Origin: Tenacibaculum jejuense
GTDB lineage: Bacteria > Bacteroidota > Bacteroidia > Flavobacteriales > Flavobacteriaceae
Length of the DNA: 64,000 nucleotides
Reading direction: 5' to 3'
Assembly (NCBI RefSeq): GCF_900198195.1
Contig: NZ_LT899436.1
Coordinates: forward strand, 2,571,001 to 2,635,000
Part shown: positions 17,103 through 25,468 of the stretch, one piece after another
Position numbering within the stretch: the first letter of the stretch is position 1
Layout: every line of letters begins with the position of its first letter
The notes under the pieces: generated by a model
The model's database searches: none
Seen by the model: only the letters and a program-made list of their open reading frames with translations
What the model was told of the DNA's origin: nothing
Translations under genes and position numbers: made by a program

Positions 17103-18605
17103 ATGACTTTAAAAAAACCAAACCCTAAATTCGAAATAACACTTGTTGTTATATTTATTATTGTACTTCTCATGAGCTGTAAAAAGAAAACTACTCCTGT
17201 AGAAGTTAATATATCTTATAATTTACCAGTAGATGTACCCATAAACGCTACTCAAGAAGAATTGGCTAATTTTGCTTGGGAAGAATTTTTTGCTTTAAAT
17301 TGGAAATCTTCATGGGAAAAAGATGGCTTAAGAACTAAACCAGACACTAGTTGGGATTACCAAACAGATAACGGAGAAAATTTTTTAAGTGTGTGGGAAA
17401 CCTATATCCACAGAGCTGAATTAAGACCTGCAAACGGTACAAGAACTAAAGATCTTAGTTCTGGAAAACCTTATTACACTTTTGTAGATTTTGAAAAAGT
17501 AAATACTATTAATCCTGTTAATCTTGATAATTATTGGAATGTTTTAGATGAAGATAATGAAATTGGTTCCGCTTATGTTTTTGCTCACAAAAATCAGTTT
17601 GAAGTACTGTATGCAGCTAAAACAAACTTAGTTGAATACAATTATCTTAAAGATTATTTTCCTACTGATACAGATTTATACAAAGCGATAGATAAAAGTA
17701 ATGATAGCACTAGTTTTAGAAATCGTTTAAAAGGTTTGAGTTTAAAGGAAATGTGCAACTCTGATCTCAATAGTAAAGATGGATATGTATGTTTACCTTG
17801 TTCAGAAGATAATCAAAACGAGGGCGCAATAGAAATCAAACTTGCTTTTAGAGAATTAGATCCTACAAAAGATGATGCTTCAAGATACATGGTAAAAGAA
17901 GTCGTTTACTTTAGAGATTCTATAGTAGATAAACAAAAATACTCTAATGCATTTACAAAACAATTTGCACTAATCGGGATGCATATTATCAGAAAAACTA
18001 AGAATCATCCAACATTTATTTTTGCCTCTTGGGAACAAGTAGATGAAAGAAATAAAGACACACAGACCATTGGTATAGATGCTGTAACTGTAAATAACAA
18101 AGAATATACAGATGTAGATCCACACAGACTAAATCCTGTTATAGAAAGAGTAATTCCTGAAACTCTTCAAACCATAAACTCTAAAGTACACAAGAAAATA
18201 ATAAAGAATAATAACCAATCGAAATGGCAATATTATCAATTAATTGGTGTTCAGGGAAAACCTATAGATTATAAAGACAGAAATTCCGATAATAATTATT
18301 TCATGGCTAATTTCGTTATTGAATCTGATCTAAAATTAACAAACTTTCATGGCTCTTTTGGAGATCCTTTTGATACCAAGGTGCAAAATATTATTTCTGA
18401 TGGTAAAGAATTTAACATGGGTGGTTGCATGGGATGTCATGGTCAAGCACAATCGACATTTGGAACTGATTTTAGCTTTCTTTTAGATAGTGGTGCTGGC
18501 AAACCTGTAGTAAGACCTGATCCTTATCAAACTTTTGAAGAAGCAATAACAGCTGCACAAAAAGATGAAATTGAAGAAATTATAAAAGAGCTAAAAAAAC
18601 AATAG
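17103..18605 (+). CDS. lipoprotein with a single c-type heme motif
   Basis: About 500 residues. I prefer the ATG at 17103 (an in-frame ATG at 17082 is possible): it gives a lipoprotein signal with lipobox (VVIFIIVLLMSCKKK). The body has no domain I can name, but is Trp-rich near the start (LANFAWEEFFALNWKSSWE, WETYIHRAELRP). A single CxxCH motif, GGCMGCHGQAQ, lies at residues 442-446, followed by TFGTDFSFLL, so a covalently bound c-type heme is likely, with the lipid anchor on the periplasmic side or outer membrane. Electron transfer or heme-based oxidation is possible; no partner genes are adjacent. It stands alone between two terminators. Confidence 0.72.
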   Translation: MTLKKPNPKFEITLVVIFIIVLLMSCKKKTTPVEVNISYNLPVDVPINATQEELANFAWEEFFALNWKSSWEKDGLRTKPDTSWDYQTDNGENFLSVWETYIHRAELRPANGTRTKDLSSGKPYYTFVDFEKVNTINPVNLDNYWNVLDEDNEIGSAYVFAHKNQFEVLYAAKTNLVEYNYLKDYFPTDTDLYKAIDKSNDSTSFRNRLKGLSLKEMCNSDLNSKDGYVCLPCSEDNQNEGAIEIKLAFRELDPTKDDASRYMVKEVVYFRDSIVDKQKYSNAFTKQFALIGMHIIRKTKNHPTFIFASWEQVDERNKDTQTIGIDAVTVNNKEYTDVDPHRLNPVIERVIPETLQTINSKVHKKIIKNNNQSKWQYYQLIGVQGKPIDYKDRNSDNNYFMANFVIESDLKLTNFHGSFGDPFDTKVQNIISDGKEFNMGGCMGCHGQAQSTFGTDFSFLLDSGAGKPVVRPDPYQTFEEAITAAQKDEIEEIIKELKKQ

Positions 18606-18689
18606 AAACATTATTTATAAAAGTCTACTAGAAATTTTTCGAAATCTTATATAAAACCTGTAGATAATTATGAATTTAATTAACTTTTT

Positions 18690-18724
18690 AAATCAACTAA
18701 GAGATTTTCTTAGTTGATTTTTTT
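18690..18724 (+). terminator. intrinsic terminator
   Basis: 13-base stem AAATCAACTAAGA / TCTTAGTTGATTT with a 5-base loop and a T run, 85 bases after the heme lipoprotein stop. Confidence 0.75.
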
Positions 18725-18829
18725 ACATATGTTAAACAAAACTCCGTAAAACCAAGCAAATCAAGGATAAACAAATTTTGTCTAACCAAGTTAATTTGTT
18801 TAATTTGGAACACACAAATTTAGGTTTAT

Positions 18830-20602
18830 ATGTCGATTGAAATTACGCGTTTATTTGACTTTCCATATTACCAATTGGAAAAGTACAATCTTGAAAAATC
18901 ACTAACTACTAAGTATAACGGAAAATGGGAGTCCGTTTCAACAAAAGAATACATTGATAAAGCTAATGCTATAAGTCGTGGACTTTTAAGATTAGGTGTA
19001 CAGCCTAACGATAAAATAGCTATTATCTCTACAAATAACTGTACAGAATGGAATATTTGTGATATTGGTATTTTACAAACTGGAGCTCAAAATGTTCCTA
19101 TTTACCCAACAATTTCTAAAGAAGATTACGAATATGTTTTAAATCATTCTGAATCGACATACTGCTTTGCTTCAGACGAAATGATTATAGAAAAACTAAA
19201 TCAGATTAAAGGTAATACAAAATTGAAAGGAGTATTTACTTTTGATCAGATTGCTGGCGAAAAAAACTGGAATGAAGTTTTAGAGTTAGGAAAAGACGAA
19301 AGCAATCAACAAGAAGTTGAAGAAAGAAAAGCTAATGTAAAACCAGAAGATTTAGCTACTTTAATATATACTTCAGGAACTACAGGTAGACCTAAAGGTG
19401 TAATGCTTTCTCACAATAATATTGTTTCAAATGTTTTAGCAAGTTCTCTACGTGTACCAGTAGATCAAGGACAAGGTAAAAGTTTAAGTTTCTTACCTGT
19501 TTGTCACATCTTTGAACGTATGATCTTGTACTTGTATCAGTATTGTGGTATATCAATCACTTTCGCTGAATCAATTGAAAAATTAAGTGAAAACGCACAG
19601 GAAGTTAAACCTAATGTAATGACTGCTGTTCCTAGACTCTATGAAAAGATTTACGACAAAATATATGCCAAAGGAACAGAGTTATCTGGTATAAAAAAGG
19701 CTTTATTTTTCTGGGCTATAGAACTTGGATTAAAATATCAGCCATACGGAGCGAACGGTTGGTGGTACGAAAAACAGTTAGGTATTGCTAGAAAATTAAT
19801 TTTCTCTAAATGGCAAGCTGCTTTAGGTGGAGAACTAAAAATAATGGTTTCTGGTAGTGCTGCTTTACAGCCTAGATTAGCTAGAGTTTTTGCTGCTGCT
19901 GGAATGCCAGTAATGGAAGGTTATGGTTTAACAGAAACTTCTCCTGTTATTTCTGTAAATGATGAAAGAAAAGGCGGATTTAAAATTGGAACTGTTGGAC
20001 GATTAATTGAAGGTGTGGAAGTTAAGATTTCTGAGGAAGACGAAATTTTAGTGAAAGGTAATAACGTAATGATGGGGTATTATAAAGATCCTGAAAAAAC
20101 TGCTCAAGTTTTGAAAGACGGTTATTTCCATACTGGTGATAAAGGTAAAATCGAAGACGGATTCTTAAGCATTACAGGTCGTATAAAAGAGATGTTTAAA
20201 ACTTCTGGTGGTAAATATGTTATTCCTACGTTACTAGAAGATAAACTAAAACAATCTCGTTTTATCGAGCAAGTAATGGTTGTGGGTGAAGGTGAAAAAA
20301 TGCCAACAGCTTTAATTCAGCCAAATTTTGAATTTGTTAGAGAATGGGCTAAACGTAACAATATTAATGCTAGCTCTGAAAAAGATTTAGCAAGTAACGA
20401 AAAGGTTATCGCTAGAATTCAAGAAGAATTAGACGATTGTAATTGTCACTTTGGAAAATGGGAGCGTATCAAACGATTTGAACTTACTCCTGAACAATGG
20501 ACAATTGATGGAGGACACTTAACTCCAACAATGAAAATGAAACGTAAGATTATTAAAGATATTTATAAAGATTTGTACGAAAAAATGTACGACAGAGTTT
20601 AA
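18830..20602 (+). CDS. long-chain fatty acid-CoA ligase (AMP-forming)
   Basis: 590 residues, an ANL-superfamily adenylating enzyme that activates long-chain fatty acids to acyl-CoA through an acyl-AMP. The AMP-binding P-loop TLIYTSGTTGRPKGVMLSH starts at residue 178; then SFLPVCHIFERM, the adenine-binding VMEGYGLTETSPVIS, the GYFHTGDKG hinge area and ITGRIKEMFKTSGGKYV. The bulky N-terminal domain and the long insert with WAIELGLKYQPYG are typical of the bacterial FAA1-type/COG1022 group. Cytoplasmic or peripheral membrane. It stands alone with a bidirectional terminator after it. Confidence 0.95.
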   Translation: MSIEITRLFDFPYYQLEKYNLEKSLTTKYNGKWESVSTKEYIDKANAISRGLLRLGVQPNDKIAIISTNNCTEWNICDIGILQTGAQNVPIYPTISKEDYEYVLNHSESTYCFASDEMIIEKLNQIKGNTKLKGVFTFDQIAGEKNWNEVLELGKDESNQQEVEERKANVKPEDLATLIYTSGTTGRPKGVMLSHNNIVSNVLASSLRVPVDQGQGKSLSFLPVCHIFERMILYLYQYCGISITFAESIEKLSENAQEVKPNVMTAVPRLYEKIYDKIYAKGTELSGIKKALFFWAIELGLKYQPYGANGWWYEKQLGIARKLIFSKWQAALGGELKIMVSGSAALQPRLARVFAAAGMPVMEGYGLTETSPVISVNDERKGGFKIGTVGRLIEGVEVKISEEDEILVKGNNVMMGYYKDPEKTAQVLKDGYFHTGDKGKIEDGFLSITGRIKEMFKTSGGKYVIPTLLEDKLKQSRFIEQVMVVGEGEKMPTALIQPNFEFVREWAKRNNINASSEKDLASNEKVIARIQEELDDCNCHFGKWERIKRFELTPEQWTIDGGHLTPTMKMKRKIIKDIYKDLYEKMYDRV

Positions 20603-20605
20603 CAT

Positions 20606-20638
20606 AAAAAAGCCTTCTCTTTTGAGAAGGTTTTTTTA
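20606..20638. terminator. bidirectional terminator
   Basis: AAAAAAGCCTTCTC / GAGAAGGTTTTTTT hairpin between convergent genes. Confidence 0.8.
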
Positions 20639-20659
20639 TTATACTATTTCATGTTTTAA

Positions 20660-21019
20660 TTAATATTCTTCTACATTGAAAACAGATATTTTATTATCTG
20701 AAAGAAGTTTTACAATTAAAACCATAGACGCTTGTTCAAACTCAAGTAAATAACAGTTTCCTAACTCACCCTCCATCCAGAATTCTGTAGAAGTAATTTT
20801 TCCTAATTCTTCTTGATATCCTAGTATAGATTTTTCGAAATTTTCAAAACTATTTTCTTTTTTAAGAGGCTCCGAAAACAAATCATAAATACTCTTTATA
20901 TCTTTAGTATTGATCAAATCTGTAATCTTTTCAACTAATTTTTCATAATCAGCATCTGTTTGAGCAAAAGATACTTGACTAACGCACAATAACAAGATTA
21001 TGCAAATCATTTTCTTCAT
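20660..21019 (-). CDS. small secreted protein, DUF3887-like
   Basis: 119 residues: a signal peptide (MKKMICIILLLCVSQVSFAQ) and one small alpha-beta domain with IYDLFSEPLKKENSFENFEKSI and a C-terminal beta-rich part (CYLLEFEQASMVLIVKLLSDNKI). The pattern of a helical pair followed by antiparallel strands resembles DUF3887/NTF2-like periplasmic proteins, but this is a weak by-eye match. No enzyme motifs. It is alone, convergent with the acyl-CoA ligase and separated by 142 bases from the M1 peptidase gene on its other side. Function unknown. Confidence 0.65.
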   Translation of the reverse strand: MKKMICIILLLCVSQVSFAQTDADYEKLVEKITDLINTKDIKSIYDLFSEPLKKENSFENFEKSILGYQEELGKITSTEFWMEGELGNCYLLEFEQASMVLIVKLLSDNKISVFNVEEY

Positions 21020-21161
21020 AAATCTATGAATATTTCAGTTAATATTGGGGTATTAAAAAAGTTATAAGCAACTTATAATCAAAACTAAATATAACATTTA
21101 ACTTTTGATTATAAGTTAATCTGTGTAACTATTTAGTTAAGAAACAAAAAATAAATTAAAG

Positions 21162-22808
21162 TCACTTTTTCTCTTTGTTTATATAGTAATTATCATCTAT
21201 GAAAATACTATTAGAATTTATATTCATCTTACTCCATGAAGTTGTTGGTTGTAAAACTATTTCTTTATTATCAAACTTAATTCTTAATGGCATATCAAAA
21301 CCTTTAATAACATTAGTCCATTTATAGAAGAGCTCTTCATTTTCAATTTTATACTCAAAAGTAGGAATTTGAATAGTTCTTAAATACTGATCGAAAACCT
21401 TAGACAAATCAATTCCAGCCATTTTACTTATATAATTTTCTATTTCTTGAGTAGTTACTGTTTTATGAAAAAAAGTCTTGTTTAAACCTCTTAAAATCGC
21501 CCTCCATTTATCATCATTATTAATTATTGTTCTTATTGTATTAATCATATTAGCTCCTTTATAATACATATCTCCAGAACCTTCATGATTTACATCATAA
21601 ACTCCAATAATAGGTCTGTCATTTGCAATATTTCTTCTTGTACCTATTACATATTCTGATCCTGCTTTTTTTCCATAGTAATACTCTAAAAATAAACTTT
21701 CTGAATATGCTGTGAAACTTTCATGCACCCACATGTCTGCAATATCTTTATTGGTAATATTGTTAGCAAACCATTCATGTCCGGCTTCATGAATAATAAT
21801 AAAATCAAATTTTAAACCCCAGCCAGTTCCGGATAAATCATTTCCTAAATACCCTTTTAAATATTTATTTCCATAAGTAACAGAACTTTGGTGTTCCATT
21901 CCTAAATAAGGAACTTCTACTAACTTAAAACTATCTTCATAAAAAGGATATTTTCCAAACCAATACTCAAAAGCTTTCATCATTTTAGGCGCATCTTTAA
22001 AATGTTCTTTTGCTTCTGATAAATTATCTTTCAATACATAATAATTCATATCTAACTCTCCTCCTTCTCCATTATATTTTTCAGAAAAATTAACGTAATC
22101 TCCTATATTTACATTAACTCCATAATTATTAATTGGATTCTTAACATACCAATGATAACTTGTTGTGTTATCTGTATGCTTTTCTACTTTGCGCAATCTT
22201 CCATTAGCAACTCCAGTTAAATCTTTTGGCACTCTAACACTTATAGCCATACTGTCTACTTCATCGTACATATGATCTTTATTTGGCCACCATATACTCG
22301 CTCCTAAACCTTGACAAGAAGTAGCTACAAAATGTTTTCCATTCCCATCTTTTTTCCAAGAAAAACCACCGTCCCAAGGTGCATTTTTTGCAACTTTAGG
22401 CTTTCCTTCATAAAATACTGTAATAGCATTTGTTTTTCCTTTTCGTTGTTTCTTTTTTAAATGGATAAAGTGTGCATTTGTATCTGAAGTAAACTTCAAT
22501 TCTTTTCCATCCTGAAGTACTTTTGTAATTTTTAAAGGTGGTTGTAAATCTACTTGCAAAGTTTTCTTAGAATTTAAAACTGTATATCTAATTTCATTTT
22601 TTCCTTTGATGAACTTCTTTTCTGGGTCTACTGAAACATTTAAATGATAAAACGTTAAATCCCACCAAGCTCTCTCGGGAGTTATACTTCCTCGTAAAGT
22701 ATCTTGCTTAGTAAACTTATGTGTATGACTAAATAAACCATCCTGAGCGTTAATAACACTTAAAAAGCATATAAAAACTATTAAAAAGCTACTTCTTCTT
22801 TTAATCAT
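21162..22808 (-). CDS. secreted M1-family zinc metallopeptidase
   Basis: 548 residues including a signal peptide (MIKRRSSFLIVFICFLSVINAQ). An N-terminal beta domain (about 45-250) precedes the thermolysin-like catalytic domain. Zinc motif HEAGHEW begins at H340 and the third ligand is E363 (HExxH-x18-E); the substrate-anchoring GMEH motif (the GAMEN counterpart) precedes it. A tyrosine-containing MYYKGANMI follows. It lacks the long C-terminal ARM-repeat domain of PepN, so it is the compact form seen in Bacteroidota. It probably trims N-terminal residues from peptides in the periplasm or outside. Monocistronic and divergent from gcvT. Confidence 0.94.
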   Translation of the reverse strand: MIKRRSSFLIVFICFLSVINAQDGLFSHTHKFTKQDTLRGSITPERAWWDLTFYHLNVSVDPEKKFIKGKNEIRYTVLNSKKTLQVDLQPPLKITKVLQDGKELKFTSDTNAHFIHLKKKQRKGKTNAITVFYEGKPKVAKNAPWDGGFSWKKDGNGKHFVATSCQGLGASIWWPNKDHMYDEVDSMAISVRVPKDLTGVANGRLRKVEKHTDNTTSYHWYVKNPINNYGVNVNIGDYVNFSEKYNGEGGELDMNYYVLKDNLSEAKEHFKDAPKMMKAFEYWFGKYPFYEDSFKLVEVPYLGMEHQSSVTYGNKYLKGYLGNDLSGTGWGLKFDFIIIHEAGHEWFANNITNKDIADMWVHESFTAYSESLFLEYYYGKKAGSEYVIGTRRNIANDRPIIGVYDVNHEGSGDMYYKGANMINTIRTIINNDDKWRAILRGLNKTFFHKTVTTQEIENYISKMAGIDLSKVFDQYLRTIQIPTFEYKIENEELFYKWTNVIKGFDMPLRIKFDNKEIVLQPTTSWSKMNINSNSIFIDDNYYINKEKK

Positions 22809-22940
22809 TACTTAAAATATTTTGTAATCACGAAGATATTGTATTTGTAAAACATAACTACTGATTACTGTGAATAATAAAGTTTATACAAAAAATTAAG
22901 AGAATTCCTAAAAAGATTATAGTCTTTAAAAAGGATTCAA

Positions 22941-22948
22941 TATTTTTG
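22941..22948 (+). promoter_or_regulatory. -7 element TATTTTTG for gcvT
   Basis: Exact TAnnTTTG, 27 bases before the ATG at 22976. Confidence 0.5.
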
Positions 22949-22975
22949 AATCATCTAAAAAACAAACAATTCAAA

Positions 22976-24058
22976 ATGAAAAATACTGCGTTATCACATG
23001 TACATGAAGCTCTTGGTGCAAAAATGGTTCCATTTGCTGGATATAATATGCCTGTGCAATACGAAGGTGTAAATATTGAACATGAAACGGTTAGAAAAGG
23101 TGTTGGTGTTTTTGATGTTAGCCATATGGGAGAATTTTTTCTTAAGGGAGAAAATGCTTTAGCTTTAATTCAAAAAATTACAACTAATGATGCTGCTAAG
23201 TTGGTTCCTGGAAAAGCGCAATATACATGTATGCCAAACAATACAGGTGGAATTGTAGATGATTTAATTATCTACATGATTCAAGAAAATGAATACATGT
23301 TAGTTGTTAATGCATCTAACATTGAAAAGGATTGGAACTGGATTTCTCAACATAATGACTTAAATGTTGAAATGGAAAATAGATCTGAAGATTGGTCTTT
23401 ACTTGCAATTCAGGGTCCTAAAGCTGCCGAGGCTATGCAATCTTTAACTAAGGTTGATTTATCTGCTATCAAGTTTTATACATTCGAAATTACTGATTTT
23501 GCTGGGATTCCAAATGTAGTGGTTTCTGCTACTGGTTATACAGGTTCTGGCGGATTTGAAGTATATGTAAAAAATGAAGATGTAGAAGCATTATGGAAAA
23601 AAGTTTTTGAAGCTGGAGCAGATTGGGATATTAAACCTATCGGATTAGCAGCTCGTGATACGCTACGTTTAGAAATGGGATATTGTTTATACGGTAATGA
23701 TATTACTGATACAACTTCTCCTATTGAAGCTGGTTTAAGTTGGATTACTAAATTCTCGAAAGATTTTGTAAATGCTGAAGCTTTAAAAGCTCAAAAAGAA
23801 AATGGTGTTTCTAGAAAGTTAGTTGCTTTTGAGCTAACTGAACGTGGAATTCCTAGAAAAGATTATGAGATTGTAGATACAAGCGGAGAAGTAATCGGTG
23901 AAGTAACTTCAGGAACTATGAGTCCGAGTTTAGGTAAAGGAATTGGTTTAGGATATGTTACCATTGAAAATTCTAAAGTAGATTCTGATATCTTAATACA
24001 GATACGAAAAAAACAAATTCCTGCTAAAGTGGTTAAATTGCCTTTTTATAAAGGATAA
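22976..24058 (+). CDS. gcvT: glycine cleavage system T protein (aminomethyltransferase)
   Basis: 360 residues from the ATG at 22976; an in-frame TTG at 22946 would start inside the -7 element, so I reject it. The T protein takes the aminomethyl group from lipoylated H protein and gives methylene-THF plus ammonia. Family landmarks: [15 protein letters not shown] near the start, [17 protein letters not shown], the folate-binding region [12 protein letters not shown], and the acidic [15 protein letters not shown], then [22 protein letters not shown]-terminal barrel [18 protein letters not shown]. Alone here, not next to gcvH or gcvP; glyA in this window supplies the linked one-carbon reaction. 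Confidence 0.97.
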   Translation: MKNTALSHVHEALGAKMVPFAGYNMPVQYEGVNIEHETVRKGVGVFDVSHMGEFFLKGENALALIQKITTNDAAKLVPGKAQYTCMPNNTGGIVDDLIIYMIQENEYMLVVNASNIEKDWNWISQHNDLNVEMENRSEDWSLLAIQGPKAAEAMQSLTKVDLSAIKFYTFEITDFAGIPNVVVSATGYTGSGGFEVYVKNEDVEALWKKVFEAGADWDIKPIGLAARDTLRLEMGYCLYGNDITDTTSPIEAGLSWITKFSKDFVNAEALKAQKENGVSRKLVAFELTERGIPRKDYEIVDTSGEVIGEVTSGTMSPSLGKGIGLGYVTIENSKVDSDILIQIRKKQIPAKVVKLPFYKG

Positions 24059-24076
24059 ATCATACTTTAATAAAAA

Positions 24077-24115
24077 AAAAACTCACAGATTTCAGAAATC
24101 TGTGAGGTTTTTTTA
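24077..24115. terminator. bidirectional terminator
   Basis: Hairpin on CTCACAGATTTC / GAAATCTGTGAG with A-rich left flank and T-rich right flank, between the convergent gcvT and the tail-fibre-like gene. Confidence 0.8.
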
Positions 24116-24135
24116 TTTGCTATCTAAATATGTAA

Positions 24136-25467
24136 TTAGTTTTTAGACTCTAATAATTTTTCAAGTTTTGCCAATCTTTCCTCTAAAGACGCTACTTTTT
24201 CAGTTTCCTTTTTAAGAGCCTCCTCTTGCTTCTTGATTCTTGATTCTTGCTTTTTCAACCTTTTAATCTCTTTCTCTTGCTGAATCGTATACAAAGTTAA
24301 TTCTTCAATTTTCTGTAATAATTTAGCGTCCATTTCACCTAAAAAGAAACCCTCTTTTTTTACTTCCTCAGCAGAAGGAATATCTGCTAAATGTCCTTTT
24401 TCTTGAATATGATGCTCTACTTCTGCTAACGTTGGTAAGTTATAGTCTTTTTCAAATACAAAATCTGCCCAATTTGCATAAGTAGCTACTTTTACTTCTG
24501 TTGCTGCTATTTTTCCGTTTACACCTAATTTGAAGCCTTTGGTATTTCCTGTTCCAATGCCAACATTTCCACTTCCTAATATTGTAACACCGCTATTCAA
24601 ATTATGCATACCTCCAATGTTTATAGTATGAAAATTAGTAGTTGGTTCATCATAATTATAGATATATGTGTTGTCTGCATCATTGGTATTAATTGTTAAT
24701 CTTCTGCTATTTTTTCCTGATTCAGTAGAATAAAAAGAAGCAACTGATGTAGAAATTAAACCTGCTGATTTTATTTTTCCTGCAACTTCTAATTTTTGAG
24801 ATGGTGAAGTAGTACCAATACCCAAATTACCATTACCATTTAACAACATTTTAGTACTTGTATCAGAACCATTATCATTACTGGTCAAAAACTTTAAATT
24901 ACCTGAACTAGATAAAAATGCATCATGTGTATTAGAAGTAATACCATAAGCAGAATTCGCTCCATTACCTCTCTCTACTCTATAGCTTACATAACTATCC
25001 GATTTTAATAAAGCGCTTCCATTTATTTCTAATTTTTGAGTAGGTGAGGTAGTTCCAATACCAACGTTTCCATTTACTGCTAAATGTGTTCCTGTTGCTA
25101 CATGTATTCCTGCATTATATCCAATAGCAACTCCTTTGTATTGAGTTTTATCTCCTGTGTCTGGTTGCAAATGCAAAGTACTATAATGTTTACCATATCT
25201 TCCGCTGATATCAGAATGTCTAGATAAGATCCAAGAACGTCTAGTATTTGATTTACCTCCTACTCCTATTTCTAAGCTATTATTTACATTTCGATAAAAT
25301 TGAAAAATATCTCCTCTAGATATTTGACTTGGATAATTTGCTGTCGATGTATTTTTAAATACGGTTACATCTCCTTCAACTCTTAGATTTCCATTTATTA
25401 TTTCATCTTGGGCTTTCACAGCAACACTTAGTCCTAAAAGGACTACCAATGCAATTTTTGTTTTCAT
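24136..25467 (-). CDS. secreted tail-fibre-like repeat protein, downstream copy
   Basis: 443 residues with signal peptide (MKTKIALVVLLGLSVAVKAQ). The middle consists of recurring short units of the type GNVGIGTTSPTQKLEI/NLGIGTTSPSQKLEVAG, the beta-helix/triple-stranded pattern known from phage tail-fibre and S74-type adhesin shafts. Near the end comes GKIAATEVKVATYANWADFVFEKDY, LADIPSAEEVKKEGFFLGEMDAKLLQKIEELTLY, then a long coiled coil (about 385-443). The latter resembles the C-terminal chaperone-region linker of tail-spike proteins but no S74 autoproteolytic Ser-Lys dyad is evident. Its start lies 1 base beyond the stop of the paralogue upstream. Role unknown, likely surface structure or adhesion. 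Confidence 0.82.
   Translation of the reverse strand: MKTKIALVVLLGLSVAVKAQDEIINGNLRVEGDVTVFKNTSTANYPSQISRGDIFQFYRNVNNSLEIGVGGKSNTRRSWILSRHSDISGRYGKHYSTLHLQPDTGDKTQYKGVAIGYNAGIHVATGTHLAVNGNVGIGTTSPTQKLEINGSALLKSDSYVSYRVERGNGANSAYGITSNTHDAFLSSSGNLKFLTSNDNGSDTSTKMLLNGNGNLGIGTTSPSQKLEVAGKIKSAGLISTSVASFYSTESGKNSRRLTINTNDADNTYIYNYDEPTTNFHTINIGGMHNLNSGVTILGSGNVGIGTGNTKGFKLGVNGKIAATEVKVATYANWADFVFEKDYNLPTLAEVEHHIQEKGHLADIPSAEEVKKEGFFLGEMDAKLLQKIEELTLYTIQQEKEIKRLKKQESRIKKQEEALKKETEKVASLEERLAKLEKLLESKN
24228..24334 (-). repeat. 107-bp near-identical block, copy 1
   Basis: Differs from 25567-25673 by a single base (T versus C in ATTTAG/ATCTAG). Encodes the C-terminal helix of both paralogues. Confidence 0.9.
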
Positions 25468-25468
25468 A

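Noticed and set aside
22946..22975. Upstream TTG start for gcvT
   Set aside because: It lies within the -7 element and adds residues not found in the family.
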